Shown here piece after piece: positions 26,386 to 36,126 of a stretch of 64,000 nucleotides of DNA. The notes under the pieces are model-generated. The model did not search any database and was not told the DNA's origin. It saw nothing but the letters and a program-made list of their open reading frames with translations. Source of the DNA: Azoarcus sp. (lineage in GTDB: Bacteria > Pseudomonadota > Gammaproteobacteria > Burkholderiales > Rhodocyclaceae); contig JAUVVG010000003.1 in the NCBI GenBank assembly GCA_030604735.1, forward strand, positions 1-64,000, given 5' to 3'. Each line of letters begins with the position of its first letter. Positions within the stretch are counted from its first letter, which is position 1. The position numbers and the translations under genes were made by a program.

Positions 26386-28584
26386 TCACAGCACGCTGCG
26401 GTTGGTGATGATCCGGGCGTCCACCACGGCATAGCCGTCCGGGTAGGCGATCACCGGGTTCAGATCGAGTTCGGACAACTGCGGGTAGGCCGACACGATC
26501 CCGGACACCTTCAACAACAGGTCGACCAGCGCCTCACGGTCTACCGGTGGCTCGCCACGCACGCCGTCGAGGATCTTGCGCCCCTTGATCTGCTCGACCA
26601 TGCCCCGGGCGTCCTCGCGCGACAGCGGAATCGCGCGGAACGCGACATCCTCGAGGATCTCGACGAAGATCCCGCCCAGGCCGAACATCAGCACCGGCCC
26701 GAAGATGGGATCGCGCACCACGCCGACGATGATCTCGGTGCCCTTCTTCGCCATCGGCGTCACCAGCACGCCGCGGATGTCGGCATTCGCATCGTAGGCC
26801 CGGCAACTGGTCATGATCTGGTCGTAGGCGGTGCGCAGCGCAGCTTCGCCGACCAGATTGAGCTTGACCCCCCCGGCGTCCGACTTGTGCAGGATGTCAC
26901 GCGAGACCACCTTCATCGCCAGAGGCAAGCCCCCGAAGGCCGCGGCGATCTCACCCAGCTCGTCCGCATGGTGCGCGATCCGCTCCTCGGCCACCGCGAT
27001 GCCATGCGTGCGCAGCAAGGTCTTGGCCTCGAACTCGTACAGATCGCGTCCCTCGTTATTGGCGCGGGCGAACATCGCCTGCATATCCTCGGACGGTGCG
27101 ACCCCTTCCTGCAGCGGCCGGCCATGCTGATTGCGCAGATAAAGCCCGCGTTCGCCCAATGCCTGCAATACCTTGACCGCATACTCGATCGACGCGTACA
27201 CCGGCACACCCGCCTCGTGCAGGCGACGCAGGGCCGGTGGCTTGACCGGTGCGTAAAGGCTGTAGATCAGCAGCGGCTTGTCGATGCGCTTGGCCAGTTC
27301 GATCATCGCCTCGGCCGCGCGCATCTCGCCACCGAGCAGGGATTCGGCAAACCGGGTGTGATAGCCCCCGAACATGCCGACCAGGAACACGGCGTCGACA
27401 CTGTCATCCTCGGCAACGATCTCCATGCACTGGGACAACACTTCCGGATTCGCATCCGAGGTGCCGGCCACATCCACCGGATTGGCCAGCGAGGCCTGCG
27501 CGAACAGAATGGAAGCCAGCCGCTTGCGGGTCGCCTCGGACAGCTCGGCCAATTCCAGCCCGGCTTCGGACAACCGGTCCGAGGTGATGGTCGCCTGGCC
27601 ACCGCCGTCGGCGATCACCGCGACCCGCTTGCCGTTCGCCTTCTGCATCAAGGCCAGGCCTTCGGCCACCGGCAGGATCTCGTCCGAATGGTGCACCACA
27701 CTGACCCCGACCTGCTTGAGTAGATCCACCGTCATCGCGTAGCTGCCGGCGAGCGCCCCGGTGTGGGAGCTGGCCGCCTTCTTGCCGAGCTCGGTCGCGC
27801 CCGACTTGTAGACCACCACCGGCTTGACCGGGGTGATCTCGCGGGCAGCCTGCAAGAAGCGCTGGCCGTCGCGGAAGCCTTCGACGTACAGGGTCGCCAC
27901 CCGGGTATTCGGATCCTCGCCGAGATAGCGCAAATAGTCGTTGAAGCCGATATCGGTCTGGTTACCTGGACCGACATAGGTCGAGAAGCCGACATGACCG
28001 TTGTGCTCGGCTTCCAGTACCAGCGACAGCAACATGTTGCCCGATTGCGAGATGAAGCCGATGTCGCCCGCTTTGACGTTGGACAGGTCGAGCAGGTTCA
28101 CCCGCTGGTGCAGGTTGAACATGCCGGAGGTGTTCGGGCCGATGATGCGGACTCCGCCGGCCCTGGCGGCATCGAGTATCTGCTGCTCCAGCTTCGCCCC
28201 TTCCGGCCCGGTTTCCCGGAAGCCGGCGGCGAGGATGACCGCACCCTTGACGCCTTTTCTGCCGCATTCGGCCATCAGCCCCGGCAGGGTCGCCGCCGGA
28301 GTGCAGATCAGCGCGAGATCGACCGGGCCCGGAATATCGTCCAAAGAGGGGAAGGTCGGCACCCCGAGAATCTCGGGCACCTTGGGATTGATCGGATAAA
28401 TCCTGCCTGCGTAATGCCCCTTGATCAGCCCGACCATGGCCTTGTAGCCACGTTTGGTCGGATCGGCCGAGGCGCCGACGATCGCAATCGATTCCGGCGC
28501 CAGAAAATCATGCAGCGGACTCTTGCGGACGACTTTGGGCTGCGCTTCGCTGGTCTGTACGCTCGTCGCTGTTGTTTGGGTCAT
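26386..28584 (-). CDS. ADP-forming acyl-CoA ligase (acetate-CoA ligase/FerA type)
   Basis: A 732-residue NDP-forming acyl-CoA synthetase: N-terminal CoA-binding domain (SIAIVGASADPTKRGYK), two succinyl-CoA-ligase-like domains with the phospho-His in SHTGALAG (about 258), and a C-terminal ATP-grasp region (KVVSRDILHKSDAGGVKLNL; MFGLGGIFVEILEDVAF). It joins a carboxylate to CoA or runs the reverse, conserving ATP. Acetate-specific enzymes and the feruloyl-CoA synthetase FerA share this layout. Flanking crotonases suggest a larger acyl substrate, perhaps aromatic; this is inference. Confidence 0.85.
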   Translation of the reverse strand: MTQTTATSVQTSEAQPKVVRKSPLHDFLAPESIAIVGASADPTKRGYKAMVGLIKGHYAGRIYPINPKVPEILGVPTFPSLDDIPGPVDLALICTPAATLPGLMAECGRKGVKGAVILAAGFRETGPEGAKLEQQILDAARAGGVRIIGPNTSGMFNLHQRVNLLDLSNVKAGDIGFISQSGNMLLSLVLEAEHNGHVGFSTYVGPGNQTDIGFNDYLRYLGEDPNTRVATLYVEGFRDGQRFLQAAREITPVKPVVVYKSGATELGKKAASSHTGALAGSYAMTVDLLKQVGVSVVHHSDEILPVAEGLALMQKANGKRVAVIADGGGQATITSDRLSEAGLELAELSEATRKRLASILFAQASLANPVDVAGTSDANPEVLSQCMEIVAEDDSVDAVFLVGMFGGYHTRFAESLLGGEMRAAEAMIELAKRIDKPLLIYSLYAPVKPPALRRLHEAGVPVYASIEYAVKVLQALGERGLYLRNQHGRPLQEGVAPSEDMQAMFARANNEGRDLYEFEAKTLLRTHGIAVAEERIAHHADELGEIAAAFGGLPLAMKVVSRDILHKSDAGGVKLNLVGEAALRTAYDQIMTSCRAYDANADIRGVLVTPMAKKGTEIIVGVVRDPIFGPVLMFGLGGIFVEILEDVAFRAIPLSREDARGMVEQIKGRKILDGVRGEPPVDREALVDLLLKVSGIVSAYPQLSELDLNPVIAYPDGYAVVDARIITNRSVL

Positions 28585-28587
28585 CGT

Positions 28588-29373
28588 TCATTCCCCCTTG
28601 AATACCGGCGTGCGCTTTTCGGCGAAGGCATCGACGCCCTCCTGCCAGTCGCGGGTGGTTCCGACAAAAGTCATGCCCTCGAGCTCGGCCAGCAGACAGG
28701 CGTCCAGCGTGCGCTCGGCCGACATGTTGAGCTGTTCCTTCGCAAGCTGCATCGAGAATGGCGCCTTGGTAGCGAGCTTCGCGGCAAACCCGCGCGCCGC
28801 GTCGAGAAAGCCCTCGTCCGGGAAGACCCGGTTGGCGAGCCCGATCCGGACCGCCTCTTCGCCCTTGATCCGTTCGCCGAGGAACACCAGTTCGCGCGCC
28901 TTGGCCAGGCCGACCAGCCGCGGCAGCAACCAGGTCACGCCACCACCCAGAAAGTTGCCGATGCTGATCTCGGGCAGGCCGATCTGCGCGCTCTCGGCCA
29001 TCAACACGAAGTCGGAGGCCATCGCGACCTCGGCGCCGGCGCCGAGCGCGAAACCGTTGACCGCCGCGATCACCGGCTTCTTCATCTGCAGCAGGCGTTT
29101 GCACACGGTCTGTTCGCCCTGCAGGTACTGGCGCCGGTCGTAGGCGGTACGGGTACCCGCCTTGTGCTCCTTCAGGTCGGCCCCGACGCAGAATGCCCGG
29201 CCTTCACCGGTCAACAACACCACCCGCACGTCGCGGTCGGCTTCTGCCGCGCTCAGCGCGGCATTGAGTTCGTCATAGAGTTGCTGGGTCACCGCATTGA
29301 GCCGGTGGGGCCGGTTCAGCCGGATCTCGGCCGTGCCGTGGGTGACCTCGTAAATGATGGTTTCGTATGCCAT
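28588..29373 (-). CDS. Enoyl-CoA hydratase
   Basis: A 261-residue crotonase that keeps both catalytic glutamates, Glu115 (GAGAEVAMASD) and Glu135 (GLPEISIG), with the oxyanion segments FCVGADLKEH and NGFALGAGAE. It should hydrate a 2-enoyl-CoA. The start at 29373 has GAGGA 8 nt upstream. First gene of the operon with the ADP-forming ligase and a second crotonase; the substrate is unknown. Confidence 0.85.
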   Translation of the reverse strand: MAYETIIYEVTHGTAEIRLNRPHRLNAVTQQLYDELNAALSAAEADRDVRVVLLTGEGRAFCVGADLKEHKAGTRTAYDRRQYLQGEQTVCKRLLQMKKPVIAAVNGFALGAGAEVAMASDFVLMAESAQIGLPEISIGNFLGGGVTWLLPRLVGLAKARELVFLGERIKGEEAVRIGLANRVFPDEGFLDAARGFAAKLATKAPFSMQLAKEQLNMSAERTLDACLLAELEGMTFVGTTRDWQEGVDAFAEKRTPVFKGE

Positions 29374-29543
29374 GAACGGTGTCCTCGTCGTTTCAGCAGC
29401 CTTGCCCAAGCGATCATTGTGGCCCAGACCTCCCTGGGTTTCCAGTCGCAATCCCGGGCGTTCATGGCCTGATCATGGCGGACTCGCGGCCGCCGAGACT
29501 GTTGCAATGCATCATCCAAAGCCACTTTCCGGAGGTGGACCGT

Positions 29544-30602
29544 TCAGCAGATACGGGGCAGCTGATCGCCGGCCAGCCAGTCGACCATGCGCCGTCCGCC
29601 AAAGGCGGTAAGGCAGTGCACGAAGTGGTTGGAATCTTCGGTGACGCTGCCTATACGCGCCGCCCGGGCCCCGAGCGGATGTTTCCGCATCGCAACAAGC
29701 AGGGCTTCGACCTGGTCGGGCGGGCAGACCGAGACCAGCTTGCCTTCGTTGGCGACATAGAGTGGATCCAGCCCGAGCAGCTCGCAGGCAGCCGCCACCG
29801 GCTTGTTCACCGGTATCGCCGTTTCCTCGATCGCGATGCCGACCCCCGACTGATGGGCGATCTCGTTGAGCGTGGTCGCGAGCCCGCCGCGGGTCGGATC
29901 ACGAAGCACGCGCAAGCCGGGCGCCGCGGCCAGCATCCACTCGACCAGCTCGTGCAGCGCCGCCGAGTCGGACACGATCTCGGCCTCGAAGCCGAGCGAC
30001 TCGCGCTGGGCCATGATCGCCATGCCATGGTCTCCCACGCTGCCAGACAGCACCACCGCATCGCCCGGTCGTGCCAATGCGCCGCCAAGATCGCGACCGG
30101 CCGGCAGCGCGCCGACTCCGGTCGTGGTGATGAAGACCCCATCGCCCTTGCCCTGCTCGACCACCTTGGTATCGCCGGTCACGACCGGCACCCCGGCGCG
30201 GCGCGAGGCCTCGGCCATCGACCCGACGATGCGGGCCAGATCCTGCAAGGGCAGCCCCTCTTCCAGGATGAACGCCGCCGACAGATACAGCGGGCGCGCG
30301 CCCATCACCGCGATGTCGTTGATCGTGCCATGCACCGCGAGCGAACCGATGTCACCGCCGGGAAAGAACAGCGGGCTGACCACATGCGCATCGGTGCTGA
30401 TCACCAGCCGCTCGCCGGCCGCCGGGGCCGGCAGCACTGCGCCATCGTCGCCGCGCGCAAGATAGGGGTTGTCCAGTGCCCCGGTAAACAGCTCGCGGAT
30501 CAGTTGCGCCATCGCCCGCCCGCCGGCGCCATGCGCCATCTCGACCCGGCCATGTTTCAGGTCCAGCCGTCGATGCGGGCGTGTGCGCTCCAGGCCACTC
30601 AT
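29544..30602 (-). CDS. hypE: Hydrogenase maturation protein HypE
   Basis: A 352-residue PurM-like protein ending in PRIC; the C-terminal Cys receives a carbamoyl group from HypF and is dehydrated to the thiocyanate that supplies cyanide ligands to the [NiFe] centre. Motifs: MAHGAGGRAM, DDGAVLP, GTINDIAVMGARP, DPTRGGLA. The ATG overlaps the hypD stop by 4 bp. Usual length. Confidence 0.95.
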   Translation of the reverse strand: MSGLERTRPHRRLDLKHGRVEMAHGAGGRAMAQLIRELFTGALDNPYLARGDDGAVLPAPAAGERLVISTDAHVVSPLFFPGGDIGSLAVHGTINDIAVMGARPLYLSAAFILEEGLPLQDLARIVGSMAEASRRAGVPVVTGDTKVVEQGKGDGVFITTTGVGALPAGRDLGGALARPGDAVVLSGSVGDHGMAIMAQRESLGFEAEIVSDSAALHELVEWMLAAAPGLRVLRDPTRGGLATTLNEIAHQSGVGIAIEETAIPVNKPVAAACELLGLDPLYVANEGKLVSVCPPDQVEALLVAMRKHPLGARAARIGSVTEDSNHFVHCLTAFGGRRMVDWLAGDQLPRIC

Positions 30603-31774
30603 CGACTCGTCCCGGCCGTCGCGTCCGCTGCCGACGATGGCTCTCGAAAACGTCCGTAGGTGTAGTAAGCCGCGCACGCGCCTTCGCTGGATACCATGCA
30701 GGAACCGATCGGGTTTTCCGGTGTGCACACCGTGCCGAAGATGCGGCAGTCACGCGGCGACTTCTCACCCCGCAGGATGGCGCCGCATTCGCAGGCCTTG
30801 CTGTCGGCCACGGTTTCACAGACGAGGTCGAACTTGCGCTCGGCGTCCCAGGCGGAAAACGCCTCCCGGATCTTCAGCGCCGAAGCGGGCAACGGACCAA
30901 GGCCGCGCCACTCGAAACTCGTCCTGCGCTCGAACACCTCGTCCATCACGGCCCGAGCCTTGAGATTGCCGTCGCGGGTCACTGCGCGGGTAAATTCGTT
31001 TTCGACCTCGGCCCGGCCATCGTTGACCTGGCGGATCAACATCCTGACCGCCTGCATCAGGTCCAGCGGCTCGAAGCCGGAGATCACGACCGGCTTGCGA
31101 TGCTGGTGCGCGAACGCCTCGTAGGGTCGGGTGCCGATCACGGTGGACACATGGCCCGGACCGACGAAACCGTCCAGCACCGGGCCGTTGCCGGCTGGCC
31201 GGTCGACGATCGCCGCGATCGCGGGCGGGGTCAGCACATGGTTGCAGATCACGCTGAAGTTGGGCACGCCGGCGTCGCGGGCGGCACGAATGAGCAAGGC
31301 CGTCGGCGGCGTGGTGGTTTCGAAGCCGATCGCGAAGAACACCACTTCCCGATCCGGACTCGCCTGCGCAAGCTGAAGCGCATCGGCCGGCGAATACACC
31401 ATCCTGATGTCCGCCCCGGCGGCGCGCGCCTTGAGCAAGGACATCCCACCCGAGGCCGGGACCCGCAGGCAGTCGCCATAGCTGCACAACACGACCTGCG
31501 GCCGCTCGCGCGCCAGCCGGATCGCCATGTCGATCCGCCCGATCGGCAGCACACACACCGGACAGCCCGGGCCATGGATCATGCGCACCGTCTCGGGCAG
31601 CAGATCCATCACCCCGAAGCGCGACAAGGCATGGGTATGACCGCCGCAGAACTCCATGAAGGCGTAGGCCCGGGACGGATCGACCTCTGCCGCGATCGCG
31701 GTGGCCAGCTTGCGGGCCAGCGCACCGTCGCGAAAGGGCTGGACGTAGTTCATGCTGTTTTCATGCGTATTCAT
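30599..31774 (-). CDS. hypD: Hydrogenase maturation protein HypD
   Basis: A 391-residue iron-sulphur protein that with HypC holds the Fe(CN)2CO unit. Conserved stretches: EFCGGHTHA, HGPGCPVC, GFETTTP, GFVGPGHVS, and the C-terminal cluster region with Cys residues (KACECGAILRG, DCRIFGTVCTPENPIGSC). The start overlaps the hypC stop by 4 bp; MNYVQPF seven codons later is an alternative. Confidence 0.95.
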   Translation of the reverse strand: MNTHENSMNYVQPFRDGALARKLATAIAAEVDPSRAYAFMEFCGGHTHALSRFGVMDLLPETVRMIHGPGCPVCVLPIGRIDMAIRLARERPQVVLCSYGDCLRVPASGGMSLLKARAAGADIRMVYSPADALQLAQASPDREVVFFAIGFETTTPPTALLIRAARDAGVPNFSVICNHVLTPPAIAAIVDRPAGNGPVLDGFVGPGHVSTVIGTRPYEAFAHQHRKPVVISGFEPLDLMQAVRMLIRQVNDGRAEVENEFTRAVTRDGNLKARAVMDEVFERRTSFEWRGLGPLPASALKIREAFSAWDAERKFDLVCETVADSKACECGAILRGEKSPRDCRIFGTVCTPENPIGSCMVSSEGACAAYYTYGRFREPSSAADATAGTSR

Positions 31775-32124
31775 TGCTCACCTTGCCCGATCTGCCCGCG
31801 ACCTGTCAGGGGTCTTTCCTGTTCGAAATCAGGCGCGCCAGCCGGCACGGAGTCCGGCACCAGGTCCGCTCGCCCGCCTCCGGCGAGCGCCGCCACGTCC
31901 GCCGTCAGCGGGTCGCCCGCCCGCGCGAACAAGGCCAGCGTCTCCTCGGCGTCCTCAGGGTCCAGACGCGACAGCGCATAGCCGACATGGACGATCACAT
32001 AGTCACCGAGCTTTGCGTCCTCGACCAGCGCCAGCGAGATTCGCTTGCGCACGCCGTCCAGTTCGACCACGCAATCGTCGCCGTCCAGCAGTTCGATGAT
32101 TCGCGCCGGAATCGCAAGACACAT
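31771..32124 (-). CDS. hypC: Hydrogenase maturation chaperone HypC, with extended tail
   Basis: A 117-residue HypC/HupF: MCLAIPARI with the essential Cys2, then DYVIVHVGYALSRLD. Typical HypC ends near residue 80-95; this one carries an extra Pro/Gly-rich tail of roughly 30 residues (GGGRADLVPDSVPAGAPDF). It binds HypD and the hydrogenase large-subunit precursor. Three bases separate it from hypF. Confidence 0.93.
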   Translation of the reverse strand: MCLAIPARIIELLDGDDCVVELDGVRKRISLALVEDAKLGDYVIVHVGYALSRLDPEDAEETLALFARAGDPLTADVAALAGGGRADLVPDSVPAGAPDFEQERPLTGRGQIGQGEQ

Positions 32125-32127
32125 GAG

Positions 32128-33444
32128 TCAGTACTCCCTTGAAAGCGTCCCGGCCCGGCCAGCCGACCGGGCCGCCATACGTTCCGCGGCGACAATTCCT
32201 GCCGCAACCCGGGCCTGGCCCACCGCGAGCCCGGCATCTCCCGGCGACAACCGCTGCGCGATCATCACCTTCAGTCCCAGCGCCTGCAAGCGGCTCACCA
32301 AACCGTCGGACAGAATCCGATTGTGAAAACACCCACCGGACAGCGCGATCCGGTCCAGACCGGTAGTACGCGCGGCCGCCTCGACCCAGTGCGTCAACGC
32401 GGTTATCAGCACCGCATGAAAGCGCGTCGCGCCGCGGCCGGCATCGGTTTCATCGGCCAACTCGGCCAGGACCGGCAACAAGTCCAGAACATGGCCGTCG
32501 CCATGCGCGAGCCCACCCTCTGGCTGCGCAGACCCGGATCGACCCGGGCTTGTCGAAGGGTAGGGTCGGCGCCCGGGGTCGATACGCTCGATCCGTTCAG
32601 TGACTGGCCTATCCGGGACCGCCCCGATCCGCCAGCCCGGATCGGGGCGGTCCGGGTCATGAAACCGCAATCCGAACGCGTGGGCCGCCTGCTCCAGCGC
32701 GATTGCCGCCTCGGCCTCGCAGCGCATCACTTCGGACAGCCCCAGCAGTCCGGCCGCGGCATCGAACCAACGACCGAGCGCGGTGCTGGTCGGGCACAGA
32801 TGCGGACGCTGCAATACGGCTGCGATCTGCCCTGCCGCCGGCCGGGTCGGGAAGCGGGTCGCGATCTCGTCGCTGCGGCCGAGCAAGTGCAACACGGCCG
32901 CGGCCATGCGCCACGGCTCGGTCGCGGCCCGATCGCCGCCCGGCAACGGAAGCGGACGCAGATGGCCTAGCCGTTCGAAGCCGCCTCCGCCCGCCAGCGG
33001 GTCTAGCCGCAACAGCTCCCCGCCCCAGATCCTGCCGTCACTGCCCAGCCCGATCCCGTCCAGCGCCAGCCCGAGCGCGTCGCCATGCCAGCCATGCTCA
33101 GCAAGCACCGCCGCGACATGGGCATGGTGGTGTTGTACCGCGACCGCCGGCACCTGCAGACGATCGGCAAGTCGTTGCGCCAGCCGGGTGGAATAAAAGT
33201 CCGGATGGAGGTCATGCGCGACCGCATCGACCCCCCCGTTCGCCTGTTCCAGCAGCGCCTGTGCAGCCCGATCGAGGCGAACACAGGCCGCCGGATCGTC
33301 CAGATCGCCGATTTCGCCCCCCAGCCAGAAGCGCCCGCCATGCAGCAGACAAGGCTGGTTCTTCAGATAGGCGCCAAGCGCCAGCACCGTGATGTCATCG
33401 ACTGCACCCTCTTGTGGCAGGTCGAGCAGGATCGGTCCGGTCAT
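32128..33444 (-). CDS. hypF: Short HypF-like carbamoyltransferase (Kae1-like domain only)
   Basis: A 438-residue protein matching the C-terminal Kae1-like half of Hyp[15 protein letters not shown] metal-binding histidines, [19 protein letters not shown], and [11 protein letters not shown] near the C-terminus. Full HypF is about 750 residues with acylphosphatase, zinc-finger and YrdC-like domains in front; none of these is present, and the ATG overlaps the hypB stop by 4 bp, so the frame is not simply 5'-truncated here. A shorter HypF is also known in Ralstonia. How carbamoyl-adenylate is supplied is unclear. Confidence 0.85.
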   Translation of the reverse strand: MTGPILLDLPQEGAVDDITVLALGAYLKNQPCLLHGGRFWLGGEIGDLDDPAACVRLDRAAQALLEQANGGVDAVAHDLHPDFYSTRLAQRLADRLQVPAVAVQHHHAHVAAVLAEHGWHGDALGLALDGIGLGSDGRIWGGELLRLDPLAGGGGFERLGHLRPLPLPGGDRAATEPWRMAAAVLHLLGRSDEIATRFPTRPAAGQIAAVLQRPHLCPTSTALGRWFDAAAGLLGLSEVMRCEAEAAIALEQAAHAFGLRFHDPDRPDPGWRIGAVPDRPVTERIERIDPGRRPYPSTSPGRSGSAQPEGGLAHGDGHVLDLLPVLAELADETDAGRGATRFHAVLITALTHWVEAAARTTGLDRIALSGGCFHNRILSDGLVSRLQALGLKVMIAQRLSPGDAGLAVGQARVAAGIVAAERMAARSAGRAGTLSREY

Positions 33445-34511
33445 CTGCGATCGGCGCTGGTCAGAAATGCCGCCCTGGCCTGCATGATCCAGTCCAGCCA
33501 GTCATCCAGGCCGTCGCCACGGGTCGCCGACACCGGGAGCACCGCGATCCGCGGATTGACCCGTCGCGCATAGTCGATCGCCTTGCCGGTGTCGAAGCTC
33601 AGATACGGCAGCAAATCGGTCTTGTTCAGCAGCATCAGGTCGGCCGCGGCGAACATGTCCGGGTATTTGAGCGGCTTGTCTTCGCCTTCGGTCACCGACA
33701 GAATGACCACCTTGTGCACCTCGCCCAGGTCGAACGCGGCTGGGCAGACCAGATTGCCGACGTTCTCTATCAACAGCAGGCTGTCCTCGGCCAGTTCCAT
33801 GCGCGGGATCGCGCTTGCCACCATGCCGGCATCCAGGTGACAACCCTTGCCGGTGTTGATCTGCAGCGCCGGCACTCCGGTCTCGCGAATCCGCTCGGCG
33901 TCGAACTCGGTCTGCTGGTCGCCCTCGATCACCGCCAGGGGCAGCCGCCCGGCCAGTGCCTGCAGGGTGCGCACCAGCAGCGTGGTCTTGCCCGATCCCG
34001 GGCTGGACACCAGGTTCAGCGTGAAGACGCCGCGACGCTGAAACAGGGTGCGATTGGCCGCGGCCAGGCTGTCGTTCTTGCCGAGGATGTCACGCTCTAT
34101 CCTGAGCATCTCGGACTGGCTCAACCCGGCCGCATGGGCATGGGCCGGACCGGCGCCGAAGTGCAGGTGGCCGGGTGACACGCTGACATGGGACTGGTCT
34201 GCGGGCGTGGCCCCTCCGTCGCCCGAACGCGAGCCTCCGGCTCTGAGACCGACCGGTTTGGCTTCCGGCCTGGGTCGAGACGACCGTTCCGGCACCGCCC
34301 GGACCTCCACATCCGGAGAAACCGGAGCTTCCGCGTCTGGGTCGGATCCGGCCGCCACTTCGCGAGCAGGCCGAAACGTCGCTTCCAGGCCAGGCGAGTT
34401 GACTCTATGCCACGCCCGGGTCGGCCCGGACTTGCGCAGATGCTTGATGACCGCCCCGCGCAAGCGCCCTATCCTGGTCTCGCCACTCCCACATCCGCAT
34501 ATGCTGCACAT
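33441..34511 (-). CDS. hypB: Hydrogenase nickel-insertion GTPase HypB
   Basis: A 356-residue protein. The N-terminal MCSICGCG is the high-affinity nickel motif; a linker of about 100 residues follows, poor in histidine apart from [15 protein letters not shown]; then the GTPase with [10 protein letters not shown], the metal-binding [19 protein letters not shown] and NKTDLL. It loads nickel with HypA. The linker is low-complexity (Pro/Ser/Arg/Glu). It lies 13 bp after hypA. Confidence 0.95.
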   Translation of the reverse strand: MCSICGCGSGETRIGRLRGAVIKHLRKSGPTRAWHRVNSPGLEATFRPAREVAAGSDPDAEAPVSPDVEVRAVPERSSRPRPEAKPVGLRAGGSRSGDGGATPADQSHVSVSPGHLHFGAGPAHAHAAGLSQSEMLRIERDILGKNDSLAAANRTLFQRRGVFTLNLVSSPGSGKTTLLVRTLQALAGRLPLAVIEGDQQTEFDAERIRETGVPALQINTGKGCHLDAGMVASAIPRMELAEDSLLLIENVGNLVCPAAFDLGEVHKVVILSVTEGEDKPLKYPDMFAAADLMLLNKTDLLPYLSFDTGKAIDYARRVNPRIAVLPVSATRGDGLDDWLDWIMQARAAFLTSADRR

Positions 34512-34524
34512 CTTGCTTCTCCCG

Positions 34525-34884
34525 CTAGCCCGACGCGCCGAAAGCGGCCACGTCCAGCGACTTCACCCGCATCTCGGCACCGCCGCTGGCCTGGACCCGG
34601 TAGCTCCCGCAACAGGGACAGGGGTCGTAGAGTCGGGTGATCGCTACCGTTCGGTCGCAGTCCAGACATCGCCCGCGCCCCGGCACTGACTCGATGACCA
34701 CGGTGGCGCCCTCGGCCATCGTCCCGCGCAACACCGCCTCCAGGCAAAACAACAAGGCTGCGGTCTCGACCGCGGCGAGCTCGCCGATCTCTAGCACCAC
34801 GCCCCGGACCGCAGCGACATCCTGCGCCTGCGCGGTCTCCAAGACGATCTCACGCACACTTTCGGCGAGCGACATCTCATGCAC
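34525..34884 (-). CDS. hypA: Hydrogenase nickel chaperone HypA
   Basis: A 119-residue HypA with the nickel-binding N-terminus (M/V)HEMSLAES and zinc pairs CLDC and CPCC. The start is a GTG at 34884, because the conserved His must be residue 2; the longer frame upstream belongs to other sequence. It overlaps by 8 bp the end of a truncated methyltransferase frame. First gene of the hypABFCDE unit. Confidence 0.9.
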   Translation of the reverse strand: MHEMSLAESVREIVLETAQAQDVAAVRGVVLEIGELAAVETAALLFCLEAVLRGTMAEGATVVIESVPGRGRCLDCDRTVAITRLYDPCPCCGSYRVQASGGAEMRVKSLDVAAFGASG

Positions 34885-35158
34885 GACACGACTCCCGATC
34901 ACGCCCCCGGCCGCGGACCGACATCCTCCGGGCCGGCGCGACCGGCGAGATCTCGGTCGCGGTGACCCGCAGCCCCTGCTCCGCCATCCAGACCGCATTG
35001 CGTCCCTCGCCGTCGGCGACCGACAAGGCATTGCTGCCGCTGCCGAGCAACTCGGCCCGATGGGCCGGGAATCGATTCGGAAGCGTGCCGAACACGTAGT
35101 CGGCGCCGGCGTCTCTGTAACGGGCGGACCAGACGGCCTCCTGATCGGGTCGGGACAT
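34877..35158 (-). pseudogene. Truncated TehB-like SAM methyltransferase
   Basis: From an ATG with AGGAGAGA just upstream, 93 codons match the N-terminal third of a small SAM methyltransferase (YVFGTLPNRF, ADGEGRNAVWMAEQGLRVTATEISPVA), then the frame stops at the beginning of hypA. Family members are about 200 residues, so the rest is missing. I infer a deletion that joined hypA to this remnant; the methyltransferase's own promoter could now read into hyp. Confidence 0.7.
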
Positions 35159-35553
35159 GTTCTCTCCTGCCAGCGACTCGTTGCATGGACAAGTGTGCGC
35201 CTTGCGGTCGCTCGGGAACAAGCCCTCATCGACCCGTCTCGGCCGCCTGTGCCTCCCCCAGATTGCGTGCTCCTCGATCAAAACCACTCTACTGTTGCTT
35301 CATAGGCAACAGATCTTTTCAAAAACCCGATATATGAATCGAGGTGAAACGAATAGAGTGCAGGCATATCATTGATTTCGACCACACAAGCCATGCACTT
35401 TTCCCTTGCTTCACCGCTCGCTTTCGGTAGCGCCCCGGTCTCGGTAATCAAGGCCCCCGGGGCCGAACAGCCGGTCGGATTCTACGCGCGTCACGGCGGA
35501 GGTCTGCAGGTGACGGGATTTCGGCCTGTTGTCGTCGGTACAGGGGCCTCGGC
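35159..35553. other. Divergent intergenic region with inverted repeat 35292-35312
   Basis: About 390 bases between the methyltransferase remnant and cytochrome b561. CTGTTGC (35292-35298) and GCAACAG (35306-35312) form a perfect 7-7-7 dyad, which could be an operator for either direction. An AT-rich stretch follows (35315-35400). A 54-codon frame near 35391 has no motifs and is not called. Confidence 0.45.
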
Positions 35554-36126
35554 ATGAGCGGGGCGACCCGGATCGCGCCCGGGCGCAGCTACACCTCGGT
35601 GGCCAAGCTGTTGCACTGGATCATGGCGCTGATGATCTTCGGTCTGATCGGCCTCGGCCTGTATATGGAGGGGCTGCCGTTCTCACCGGACAAGCTCAAG
35701 TACTACTCCTGGCATAAATGGGCCGGCGTGACCGTGTTCGTGCTGGTGCTGGCCAGGCTCGCCTGGCGCGCCCGTCACCGCCCGCCCGCACTGCCGACGA
35801 CGATGTCACCGCTGATGCGTGCCGCAGCCCACGGCGGACATGCGGCACTGTATCTGCTGATGGTCGCGATTCCGCTGACCGGATGGCTGATGAGTTCGGC
35901 CAAGGGTGTGCCGACGGTCTGGTTCGGGGTACTGCCGATTCCGGACCTGCTGGACAAGAACGAGGACCTGGGCGACTTGCTGCAAGCGACCCACAAATAC
36001 CTGAACTGGGTTTTCATCGCGACCCTGCTCGCGCACATCGGCGCCGCCTTCAAGCATCACCTGGTCGACAAGGACGACATCCTGACCCGCATGCTGCCCA
36101 ACTTCACCAGAGAGACGAAAACATGA
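35554..36126 (+). CDS. Cytochrome b561
   Basis: A 190-residue four-helix membrane cytochrome. Heme-ligand histidines are visible in KLLHWIMAL (His21), WHKWAGV, HGGHAALY and LAHIGAAFKHH. Helices lie at about 20-40, 55-75, 88-108 and 145-165. It probably moves electrons from quinol or to periplasmic acceptors. The yceI gene starts inside its stop codon (ATGA overlap); b561-YceI pairs are frequent in Proteobacteria. Confidence 0.9.
   Translation: MSGATRIAPGRSYTSVAKLLHWIMALMIFGLIGLGLYMEGLPFSPDKLKYYSWHKWAGVTVFVLVLARLAWRARHRPPALPTTMSPLMRAAAHGGHAALYLLMVAIPLTGWLMSSAKGVPTVWFGVLPIPDLLDKNEDLGDLLQATHKYLNWVFIATLLAHIGAAFKHHLVDKDDILTRMLPNFTRETKT

Noticed and set aside
27763-29472. A 569-codon plus-strand frame across the acyl-CoA ligase and crotonase genes
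   Set aside because: Composition typical of an antisense shadow, and it overlaps two well-supported genes.
35372-35557. A 61-codon frame ahead of cytochrome b561
   Set aside because: No motif and no clear ribosome site; probably leader sequence.
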